Part shown: positions 20,690 through 29,794 of the stretch, piece after piece
Position numbering within the stretch: the stretch's first letter is position 1
How the letters are laid out: the number at the start of each line of letters is the position of its first letter
Assembly: GCA_013115135.1 (NCBI GenBank)
Contig: JABANP010000509.1
Coordinates: 1 to 37,812, forward strand
Length of the DNA: 37,812 nucleotides
Reading direction: 5' to 3'
Source: Perkinsus olseni
Lineage: Eukaryota; Perkinsozoa; Perkinsida; Perkinsidae
The notes under the pieces: model-generated
Databases searched by the model: none
What the model was told of the DNA's origin: nothing
What the model saw: the letters and a program-made list of their open reading frames with translations, nothing else
Position numbers and translations under genes: made by a program

Positions 20690-21520
20690 TCTTTAAAATT
20701 CATACTGTTTCTTGGCGATGGCAGTAACTCGGGAGCCTTCAGCCTGCAGAGTCCCTCAGGTACTCTATTATGTCCCGCGCTTGGGATTTCAAACTTGGGA
20801 ATAGCTCGGAACGCAAATACTATCGCTTCTCATGGCAAGGCTCTGGAGCGGCGTCAGCTGTATTAGAGATGACCGTTGACCTAGAGCGAGCTGAACGAGG
20901 GTCCAGCCTAGACTCTCGTCGAGCTTCCCTCACTCTCAGACCGTCTAGGAGTATCCCGATGCAACGACACCCGGAAGGACAAATCCGTGACCGGAGTATC
21001 CGTTTCCGTCTCTACGAAGCGTGGAAAATCACCTTCATCGCCCGCGTATCTTCATTCTGCATTTTTACAGAGGTTTCCTGCCTTATATTGATAGTTGCGA
21101 GCACACTACTGTATCCTTTCGCAGTCGACAACGCGACCGGGATTCTCAATGACGCTCACAGCAAGGATACTAGAGACCAGCCTTTGTGAGCAAGTCTCCG
21201 ACCTGGTGATTTATCTCCACTCAACCCAAGACGCTCGTCAAGAGTATGGTTCCGGCGTTCTCGAGGCTGCATCGCTGTGTCTACGCAAATCTGCGACACT
21301 GGCTCTGGACTCCGGAGTTCAACGGTGATGTTCGAAGTTCCAACAGAAAGTCATGGCAATGGTAAACAGTTCATCGTGGAAAGTCATACTCTCCTATGCT
21401 CTTCCTCGAAGAGAGTAAGTTGCGGAGCTGATCACTGTGTATTCATAACAATACATCGGGTACCGACTCATCTTCGTACGTGGTAGCCTTCGTGAAGCTA
21501 TCGCTCCCCTACCGAAATCA
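20690..21520. other. Diverged duplicated spacer
   Basis: Matches about 9690-10395, then from about 21330 matches the spacer before B1/B2 instead. This marks a unit boundary. No gene seen. Confidence 0.45.
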
Positions 21521-21526
21521 TCAGCT

Positions 21527-21844
21527 CTAGGCGGTGCAACATTCGCAAGACAGGCCGCAGTCCTTGAAGGCATCCCAACACTTCCCCCAGTCGACATCAA
21601 CTTGCTTGCTGCAGTATCGGTAATCTTAGCATGCTGTTCCATCATTTCTACTTAGCTGTCGCTTGTCCTCTGCCGAAGCACTAATCTCTGCTCCATCACC
21701 CAGCTGGTGGGGGGTCAAGCCAGGGTTACCCTCCGCGACGTAGGCGTAGTGCTCATGCATGACCTCGGCACTGCGGTCACCATCAAGAACAGCGGCAGCA
21801 ATACCAATGATGAACATGATCCTCGCAGGGAAGGATGCAACCAT
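21527..21844 (-). pseudogene. Secreted Cys-rich protein B3 with one in-frame TAA
   Basis: Same total length as B1 and B2 (318 bp, start to final stop at 21527) with no frameshift. The N-terminal half is almost identical to B2. The stretch after GLTPHQLGDG is strongly diverged, and a TAA at 21626-21628 ends the reading after 72 residues. Beyond it the frame still holds most of the Cys framework (C at spacing 6-3-1-0 at the end, CxCC intact), but one of the three early cysteines has become Tyr and one loop is 10 instead of 9. It could be a recently disabled gene. A truncated product, stop readthrough, or a base-call error are alternatives. Confidence 0.7.
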
Positions 21845-21916
21845 GTCTATGGAAGCGTAGGTTAATATGAACCTGAGTCAGCTGAGTATATTCAATGACT
21901 TCGGTTGAGCAGTTCG

Positions 21917-21948
21917 CTTTAGCTTAGCTCAACTAAGCTAGCTGAATC
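21917..21948 (-). promoter_or_regulatory. AGCTTAGCT-type motif upstream of B3
   Basis: TTAGCTTAGCTCAACTAAGC cluster and GCTAGCTGAATC, 73-104 bp upstream of the B3 start; same placement as in the other four genes. Confidence 0.5.
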
Positions 21949-21949
21949 A

Positions 21950-22660
21950 CACTTGGCATGGGCGTTCAGGTCATCGACCCTGCCAATCATCTCCGGTCCA
22001 GATCTCTGTGCGGGAGATCTGCAGTCGATCTGTGATCCTGCGTCGGATCACTGTATACTACTCGCACGCAAGCCTAGCTCACTACTGCACGAACGGACCC
22101 CAAATGTGGAGCATGAGTACGTTTCCTAGAGAGACAACAGGGAGGCTAACGTAAGCCACCAAGATGGCGTCACGTCCCTTGTGTGACGGACGCTCCCAGG
22201 AATAGCTGTGGTGGAATCGCTGAGTCTCAATGGAGACAGCGGGGCATGGAGTGCAATAGATAGATGCGTTATATCATCTTCTCCTTTGTCTTCCCTCTGA
22301 TTTGCCTGATGAAGGAGTCTATGAGGAGGGCACCTGATTTTTCCTCGACTGTCTACTTGTAGATAGGAAGTCTGCGTGTCACCCGATGTCAGCTAGGAAC
22401 GAGGGTATGCGTGCAAAGCACTCGTTCAAGGTGGTTGGATTATCAGTCTATCATCACGCTGTCGCTATTCCAGACTTATTGATATCGAAAGTCAGCTCGA
22501 GTTCGATCTAACGGCTACTCTTACGTCAGCCATTTGTCCAACGACGGGCCCGATTCATCCAATAGCCCCCTTCGACTCCCTGTGTCGGAGTTAGTGTTCA
22601 AGAGAGACGCCAATATCGGAGGACATCGGTGGTAGTTCGTTGCCTCATGTTAAGAATGTT
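21950..22660. other. No gene seen
   Basis: The first about 250 bp resemble the upstream flank of B1/B2 (GGCGTCACG ... GTGACGGACGC). The rest is unmatched, with no protein-like frame. Confidence 0.45.
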
Positions 22661-22665
22661 ACCCG

Positions 22666-22947
22666 ATGCACTGTGTATCATGCACAACCACTGCGGCCCG
22701 AATCAGGCGGCAACCGAGCGCAGGAACCGAAAAAGATAGACTCAGGGAGGCGAAAGCAGTCGTGTTAGCGCCGGCCGAGGCGGAACTGGTGAAGTTCACG
22801 CCTGAGAGCGTCTTGAGGCTCTCGAGCTCGTCAGCCACTCCAACTCCTCTCGATATCAAGGGCTTTTCTGACGTTCATCAGAATGCCCCATCAAGCGTCA
22901 GAGCAGTCCGGAGCGTCGTTATGACATCACCTTCTACCTTCGAATAA
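22666..22947 (+). CDS. Hypothetical protein, 93 aa
   Basis: ATG-started ORF with a charged helix-like part (DRLREAKAVVLAPAEAELVK) and a Ser-rich end. No family, no repeats, no signal peptide. It could be an exon of a larger gene. Weak call based on amino-acid pattern alone. Confidence 0.3.
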   Translation: MHCVSCTTTAARIRRQPSAGTEKDRLREAKAVVLAPAEAELVKFTPESVLRLSSSSATPTPLDIKGFSDVHQNAPSSVRAVRSVVMTSPSTFE

Positions 22948-22949
22948 AC

Positions 22950-23780
22950 ACTGTCCTCTTGTGGTGGTACAAAGGACCAAAACTCGCTTCTATCGTCGGT
23001 GTGTCTCTCTTCTGCGTCCGATGCCTCTCAACTCATGTTGTAATGCAGTGTTTCATACAGTTTGGAATGTATGGCCGCCAAGATAACTACTCACGCCCGG
23101 TGTCCGGGTACAACACAAGTCGACTCTCCGGCATACCGCCTTCAAGCTCGGGGCTTCAGTGTCATCATGATTGAGAGGACGTGTAATTTCCTCTATGAGC
23201 AGACAAAGAGCTGAAAACTCCAGGGAAGACTCCGGTGGCCTCATCTCGCTTCGAGCACTTCATCGGAGATCGCTGCTATCGCAATTCGATTGGTCAACAG
23301 GTGCCGCCTTTTGGGCGACTCACCGCTCCCGCTCACGCTGTGTGATGACTACCCAACACGTCACTCGAAGTTGATTCAACTTGTTCAGTCAAAACAAACG
23401 GCGCAGAACACAAGGGCCTTTCCGGTCCTGCGTCGTCGTCACCATCGTCGGGATCAGTCCCTCCTTGTGGGATGAGATCGCTTCCTCCTGGAGTTCTTCC
23501 CTTTCACGGCAACGATGACTCCGTAATGGGGCCTGAGAGCACTACCTTGACGATATAATACCTAATACTCCAAAACTCGTGACACACTGATACCCCAACT
23601 GTTATCTCCCAATCTTGCGATGAGCTCACAACATAAATGCTCATCTCTAAGGTCATGGGCTCCCTTCCACGGAGACCTGTAGGTCACCTAGCAGCCCTCC
23701 TGGGTCGTCATTGACCGATCAGTCGTCCGGTCCAATCACTAGCGGTATTCATGAGACACTCTCATACCATACCCAACTTA
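22950..23780. other. No gene seen
   Basis: Short ORFs only. It may contain 3' exons or the 3' UTR of the F-box gene, which reads toward it with a GTAAGT donor at 23781. Confidence 0.4.
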
Positions 23781-23781
23781 C

Positions 23782-25893
23782 CCCCCGAAAACGAGCCTCT
23801 CCCATTCTTTCGAAATTTCTTCGCTCCGCCTCAGCTTCACGACGCTCATCGGCCATGGATGCCTCGTAGCCTTGGTAATACCAGTCCAAGAAGCAACTGA
23901 AAAACTCACACTGGAACCCCTCAGAACTGACAAGTCGGTACTTTTTATTTCCCACGGCGACACCACCATCACCACCCTGCCCCTCCACTTCGCCACACTC
24001 TCCCTCCCCCGCTCGGGGATCGACTATTCCTGAAAGACCCTTTGTAACAACGACCCTTCGACAGGGGTGTTATTCACCTCGTGAATCCTCGACAGCCTGG
24101 TGGATAGGCCCGAAGTCCTCTCCACCAGGCTCTATGCCCTGCTCAACAGCCGCATTGCGAGGCGCCGCGTATCTGACGAGAGGCAAGAATGTTTTCGTCA
24201 GCATAAAATCAGTGAAAATTCTCATTCGCCACATGCTCGCGCTCACCACAATTTGAGAAAAAACTTCTTATGAAAAACTGGTTTCTCCGACGAGTAATCC
24301 CTGAGGCTCCTTCCCATGCATCTTCAATGGCTACTCTCCCGAAAATATCGTTCATACTGAGATGCAATGGATAGCTGGCAATACGACCAGCAATTCCCAG
24401 AATAATGTCCTATCCGGTAGCCTTCATGGCCACTAAAACGGGGTACAGTTTCGATACTCGCACGCTAAGCATGCAACGAGTCGCGTGATGGTGGCCGATA
24501 CAAACTAGGCCGACGCCCGAGTGTTACTACCTGAATATCCTCATACTGATCGGACAGACCCAGCATTGATTCTCCCGGTCCCACATCGCACTATCACATG
24601 CCGAGTCCTCCATCGTCCGACCATTGCACTCATGGACGTGGCCCGTCTCATCACAGACGAAGGCATCCCGGAACCTCCGAGACCGCCACAGAGTGCATCT
24701 ACTTAACAAGCTTCACAATACTAAAAAACGTGCATCCTAGCTCACCTGGTGTTGTCGCAAGTATGGCTAGGAAAATCCTTCGGGTCGGGATGGTCCTCGA
24801 TGTCCCGATAGACGACGCGCCACAGCATCCACTCGTCTCGTGCTTCACGGTGTATCCGCCGCTCACGGTCCAACTGGGCCGCTCGAGAAGCAGAAAACGG
24901 AGAACGCAAAGATGATGGTGCCGAGGGCTCAGAACTGCTCGCCGGAGGCGCGCCGCGAGGAGCCTGAAGCTGATCCATGACACTATTCGTCAGGGGAGAG
25001 GTATTACTCTGCGGCCACCTAGAGCCACTGCAGCATCCAAATCACCCCAACTCTTATGGACAACCTCTGCCTTGTCTACGCCAGAGGCCTCAGAGTCAGC
25101 TCGGAGCTGCAGCTCTTGCTTCCAACAACGCACGAAGGGCTTATACCGTAAGTTCGACTGAACAGATGAACCACTTTGCACTGAAAACACCTCTGCGCGA
25201 ATTTTTTTGAGTAATAGTGCTGACGATTATTGCGACCAGCCTGACTCGAGATCACGTTACTCGGTTCAGGCCATCGAATCGCTTCAGGAACGAACTTTTT
25301 TCGGAATTTTTTATGATTTCCACGGTACCAATAGACGATTAGGAAAACGGTGATTGGCCCCATTAGTACTGTCCGGCCATACCGGTCCTTCCTAGGGGGC
25401 CAACGATAGTGGTAGACCCAGTACCACAGCTCGTCACGATTGGCGCATGATCGGAGGTACCTGAGCGAGGTTTCCAGTAGGCGGTGAAAGTTCTGGGAAA
25501 GTTGGTATTACCTGCACGTCTTGGACGAACTAATTATACAGGCCGCCGGCAAAAATGATAAAATACTACACAGCAGGTCGTCGTGAATGTCCAGAAGGCC
25601 GAGAGATGAGGACGAAGAGGATTCCTCTAAGTCGAGAAGATCGTTAAAGAGGTCTGATTCACTAACCTGATACCAAATTTTCCCCAAAAATTGCCAGTGG
25701 GTGACGGTATTACCTCGGAGTTGAGCTCGTCTTTCGGAGTCCCTGGTTCGGACAGACTGTCGAGCATCATCGCGTCGAGGGGACCGCCTTCAGCTGTGAT
25801 GCTATCGCAGGTACTGGTAGGAGAGGTCGGAACCGTAACCTCACGCTTGGAATCTTGAGGGAATCTTAGTTTGGAGGCGGTACCAGGCAGCAT
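23782..25893 (-). CDS. Intron-rich F-box protein with a Cys/His cluster
   Basis: Exon 1 25893-25714 (ATG, MLPGTASKLRF...). Exon 2 25666-25512 is acidic then gives LLDIHDDLLCSILSFLP, and exon 3 from 25460 gives YLRSCANRDELWYWVYHYRWP: together a typical F-box (helix, LSFLP, then C-x-x-L...LW-x-x-VY). F-box proteins bind SKP1 in SCF ubiquitin ligases (family knowledge). Introns between these are 47 and 51 nt, with GTAATACC donors; a third such donor starts a 38-nt intron before an Ala/Ser/Pro-rich exon near 24960. A later exon (to 24531) has Cys/His residues: CDETGHVHEC ... C ... CWVC, probably zinc-binding, possibly the substrate side. The last clear exon is coiled-coil-like (DERREAEAERRNFERMGEAR) and ends at a GTAAGT donor. 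Boundaries between 25380 and 25000 are unsettled; the 3' end is not found. Confidence 0.6.
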
Positions 25894-26338
25894 CGTGGGA
25901 CGAGGAGTCCATAAGCAAAAGGCATCGGAAGATTCTGTTAAACCAAAGTGATTTCAGACGTTAAGGTAATGCAAGATTTCATAAGAACGCAAGATTTTTC
26001 GATTTTTGCCAAATTTGTCCGGCGCAATCCCGCGCGTTGTTACTACCATTCTATTCGTGCCCTCTCCCTCGATGAGCTCTTCCCCCAGCCCCTGCACCAG
26101 CGGCCGAAGCGGCATTACAGGAAAAGCTCATGTTGAAGAGAACCCGACCGTAGTGTTGTTAAACCCGAGCCCTTCCTCCCTTCTGATGCATCCTTAGGGT
26201 CGATCTCGTGTCACCGCGATCTGCCCTTGCTGCTGTCCATCCCGAGCCTCTCCTACGTTACTATGCTCGGATATCTACGCCTGGTTCAAAACCAAGTGGC
26301 AGGGATGGTGGCAACGCTCTTCACGAGGGTTGAGGAAA
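25894..26338. other. 5' flank of the F-box gene; no clear gene
   Basis: Plus-strand frames are open but unconvincing (Ser/Pro-rich). It could hold 5' exons of the small plus-strand ORFs that follow. Confidence 0.35.
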
Positions 26339-26467
26339 ATGGCAGATCGAACTGCCGTATCGGAGTATAACTTCGACTATGTAGTACGGGGAGGACAGGC
26401 TTGGTTTCGTTGTGACACGCCAGAGGAAGCGTTAGGATGTTTCATGACTATTCTTCCCAGCTCATGA
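26339..26467 (+). CDS. Small ORF or last exon, 42 aa
   Basis: ATG to TGA: MADRTAVSEYNFDYVVRGG then WFRCDTPEEALGCFM. The residue pattern looks like real protein (aromatic/hydrophobic alternation, capped helix), but it is short and unmatched; possibly the last exon of a spliced gene. Confidence 0.3.
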   Translation: MADRTAVSEYNFDYVVRGGQAWFRCDTPEEALGCFMTILPSS

Positions 26468-26591
26468 CATGAGCCCTGTCATGAAGCACTTTCCTCGTTC
26501 TCTCGCTAGCCGTAGTGCTCGGTGTCTCCCTCTCTTCTAAGCACCAGCTTTTGTCGGGCAGGGATAACAGCCCTCGGCGATCGTCCAAAAA

Positions 26592-26771
26592 ATGTGTCCC
26601 GAAACGCCGAGGGAAGCTGCATCGAAGAACGTTTCTTCTGAATCCGATGGAAATGGGCTTTTCGACGTTATAAATTTCGTGCAGACCGCTGGTGATGTCG
26701 AAGGTCTCGTTAACGGCTCAATCAACGTATTCTCAGTACTCCGCAACGCCCGACCGCCGTCCAGACTCTGA
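26592..26771 (+). CDS. Small ORF, 59 aa
   Basis: ATG to TGA: MCPETPREAASKN..., then GLFDVINFVQTAGDVEGLVN. Helical and plausible but of unknown family; may belong to the same plus-strand gene as the preceding ORF. Confidence 0.3.
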   Translation: MCPETPREAASKNVSSESDGNGLFDVINFVQTAGDVEGLVNGSINVFSVLRNARPPSRL

Positions 26772-26976
26772 AGTCTTCCGCTTGACTCCAATTTTCGAAG
26801 AAGGCACGGAGGGCGGTAACAACGATGATGATGACAGCACTGAGGGGGATGACGTACGGCCATCAGGTCACTGCTGATCGTCTTCTACCGACCTACTTCG
26901 TCAGGTTGATAGCCTTGGACTCTCCGTAACGCCGGCCCTTGCAACGCCGCCTCGCGTTGACGAACCCGATACCCCA

Positions 26977-27832
26977 CTATTGCGATATTTGTGGTAGTAC
27001 AGGGGTGAGCATGTCAGTCGAATATTTGCGTCCAATCTTGACCGGCGAGTTTCCTTCGAGCGCGTACTCGCGACAATTAAACCGCTCTTCTGATATGAAT
27101 TGTATGCGGCTAAGTGACGGCGAATAACCTTCGGACAGTGCTAGGCTAGGAGACACAGCCTGCATTTTAGTCAGGTCTCACTCATCGAGATCATGGGAGT
27201 ACTCGCCAGATCGACATGATACGCTTATAACACTACCAAGTATGCGTTCGGCTGCTGTAGATGCCCCTGCTATGGCATGCTCACCGCAGGCTCAACCTCG
27301 CGAGTATTCGATGATGATGACGAGGAAGAGGAGGACACAGAAGAGCTGCAAGGTTCCACAGGGAAGGCAGAGATCGGTTCTCCTGATCCTTCGTGCTGAG
27401 CATTACTGGTCGACATCGGCGTGGACGTGGTCGATACTGGACTCACGCTCGGCAACATTGCCCGTTGATCAGGCGTCGCAGGCGCGCGACAGTTACTATT
27501 GGATAAGGCATTTGAAGGACGATGATGTTCGCGAGGTGCGCGAAGCTGAAGCTGTCTATTGAGCATGTAGTTCAGCGAGCTAGCCTTAGTGCAGCATGGA
27601 TGGCATGTTACACGAAGGGAATGTCACCATTTCTTGTTGGGCAAGTAATTGCAGCCAAACGAGAATGTGTTTTGTTGAGTGATGTCAGTAACAACTTTCT
27701 CAGCAACCTGGTATTTGCCCAGTCGTGATGTCGGTGATCCGAGGTCGACGCCCTAGCGGTTGTAGGAAAGCGAGTGAATGTTGATTGGCCTTGGGTAGAA
27801 TTGAGTCCCGTTGTGACCGATTGAGTGACCAT
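26977..27832 (-). CDS. Spliced Ser-rich hypothetical protein
   Basis: Candidate exons on the minus strand: ATG at 27832 (MVTQSVTTGLNSTQGQS...) to a donor near 27712; about 27575-27300 (LNRQLQLRAPREHHRPSNAL, then Ser/Thr/Pro-rich, ending in a run of serines and NTRE before a GTTGAG donor); and about 27156-26977 (AVSPSLALSEGYSPSLSR ... CREYALEGNSPVKIGRKYST) to a TAG. It is mostly low complexity and probably disordered. No domain is recognised. Exon joins are inferred from AG/GT signals only. Confidence 0.35.
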
Positions 27833-27925
27833 TGCTTTACACGTAAGCCTGGGTTATGTAGGGGTCGACGTGTAAAAACCGGAAAGGGTGTGATTCTAGA
27901 TAACTCGTAGTTTACCGGATTCTGA

Positions 27926-28234
27926 GATCATGGAAGGTTCAACTCAATTTGTGACTTTCCAGCAGGCCATGTTCGCGGGAAGGATAGTACTCTGAGCGAC
28001 AACCTGCTCGCCGTCCTATCCTTCAAAGCGACTCTATGCTCCGCAACCTTGGCTGTGACTCTTTTACACACTGGCATCAATTTGTGTGCATCAAGGCTAC
28101 ACGAGCAGTTGGGGAAAATTGAGGAAATCACGTTATTTGAATGTTATTCCCCGCAGGGAATCTGCCAAGTCTCAACCAATCTGGTTGAACCAACCTCGTC
28201 TCGGCCTCTCATGTTGCGGCTGGCAGGCCAGTAG
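27926..28234 (+). CDS. Open frame, possible exon
   Basis: Open for 102 codons between stops without a usable ATG near the front. The middle (LAVLSFKATLCSATLAVTLL) is hydrophobic and could be a membrane or signal segment, followed by RLHEQLGKIEEITLFECYSP. The opposite strand is also partly open, so this is weak. Confidence 0.25.
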   Translation, partial: DHGRFNSICDFPAGHVRGKDSTLSDNLLAVLSFKATLCSATLAVTLLHTGINLCASRLHEQLGKIEEITLFECYSPQGICQVSTNLVEPTSSRPLMLRLAGQ

Positions 28235-28473
28235 CATTGCCTCGACGGTTCGGTTCCAGCCGGGGACTCGGAGAAGAGCAAACCTGTTTATAACAGGCTG
28301 TTCTACAGATCGTGGTTTGTCGACGAAGTGTCAAACGATTAGAGTGCTCGAAAATGGTTCGAGTCTAATCTCACCACCCAAGAATAGCTGCTAGTCAGTG
28401 TCATCACCGTACTGGGCCTGGGAGAGTTCGTAGCCGTGGCGAGCATCTACGTAGTACTGATATCACTTTCGAG

Positions 28474-28650
28474 ATGTTCTTTCGCATCAATAATGTGCAT
28501 CCACCGACTCTCGAGGTGGATGCCGTCGGGGACGGCATCATCATCACCAACAAAACCAACCCAAACTCTACTTCGACCGGTGTCGCCTACGCGAGTGGTC
28601 GGGGAGGCTGTGTCCTCGACGGCCGCTCAGACTACTACAAATCCAACTAA
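28474..28650 (+). CDS. Small ORF or exon, 58 aa
   Basis: ATG MFFRINNVHPPTLEVDAVGD, then TNKTNPNSTSTGVAYASGRG, with Asn-x-Ser/Thr sites as in an extracellular segment. The same frame is open upstream for about 30 codons, so it is probably an internal exon. A second frame to 28864 (ARWDRAEVRLLEKGLFDK) may be the following exon. Confidence 0.3.
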   Translation: MFFRINNVHPPTLEVDAVGDGIIITNKTNPNSTSTGVAYASGRGGCVLDGRSDYYKSN

Positions 28651-28869
28651 TATTACTACCGTCGTTGTTGGTGGTGGTCCGGCTAAGGAGGTCAGATTCC
28701 TCGTGAGCCCGAGCGCCCGATGGGATAGGGCCGAGGTACGTCTTCTTGAGAAAGGACTCTTCGACAAATCTCTGGCGGGGATTCCCTGCGGCGCGTCCGG
28801 AACCGCTGCAAAGGGTGGGGCAGAATCTGGTGGTGCTATTTTCGCGGCACCGGATATGAGTTGAGGAGG

Positions 28870-29790
28870 CCTCGCGCTCTCTAAGACCGTTTTCTACGGT
28901 ATTACTCTGTAGCCCTCTCTCACGGGGATATTTCTCGGTGATGAAGGGGTGGTTCGGAGGGTTTCGCCCCAAGCTTCCCTTCAACCAACAACGGCATTGA
29001 AGAGACGAACAACCGTATGAAGAGGGTCGTCTTCCGGGATAAACTAAGCGTCACGGACTTCAAGGGAGGCTCGCCGAACTCGGGCAGGCGCTGGCAGCAG
29101 CAAATTTGGAGGTTTGCAGGTTGTAGGATGACGATGAAGTATTGAGGAATATCGTACCCGTGCAGAAGAGATGGTCGGACTTCTCATTGGGGATGTGTCG
29201 AGGATTGTCTGATATTCTTCTGACGGCTGAGAGACTGAGGAGTGTGCACGAGCACATTGTGGTAAGCTGTGACGATGCCACAGTGGAACCTGGCAACGCT
29301 TGAGAGCAGTCAGCATGGTCTTGTAACTTTTCGGTGTGATCGAGTCGAGTTACTCTGCTATGGTAGCCCAGCCCGAGTCGGGTGATTCTGGGGTGGAGGG
29401 CTCTCCACCGCGGGTGGAAGAAAATGCGTCACTAGGTTCGACTGTGGATAACTCCTATCGCTTCTGACTGTCACCTCTCAAAATGGGACCCAGAAATAGT
29501 ATCAACGTTTCAGCGATCTCGCGGTTATGCGTGATCGCTATCGAGTACTCTGTCGGTTCAGGCACAGGGTGACGAAACCATGGTGAAGGTCGTCGGAGCG
29601 GTTCTTGAATCTTCATGCGTGACTTTTTCCGGTCAGTTAAGCGCTGAGTTTCTGCAGGAAAACCGGTCCCTAAAGTATTTGAGTTCGGGGAAGCCATGGT
29701 TCTCTCGAATTTTTGCCAAGCGAGCGAAGTCTACGATTTTCCGGGCAGATTTGATTTTCAATTTTCAATATATATTGTGTTTGAAGCAGC
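28870..29790. other. No gene seen; 5' flank of the channel gene
   Basis: Short frames on both strands without domain signal. A T-rich stretch lies just before the channel start (about 29740-29780). Confidence 0.45.
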
Positions 29791-29794
29791 CGTC

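Larger units (their letters stand above)
16511..21335. repeat. Large segmental duplication, copy 2
   Basis: Direct copy of 4937-10440, starting 11574 bp downstream at its left edge. The left edge (GGAGTTTCC) lies inside A2, whose ORF runs on intact to 16481, so copy 2 has the original arrangement. It lacks the 623-bp element but has three short palindromic insertions of its own. A further partial unit with a third B gene follows to about 22100. Confidence 0.9.

Noticed and set aside
25470..25511. An 18-19 nt micro-intron in the F-box gene
   Set aside because: A 51-nt intron with the same donor and acceptor CTCAG gives a better F-box sequence.
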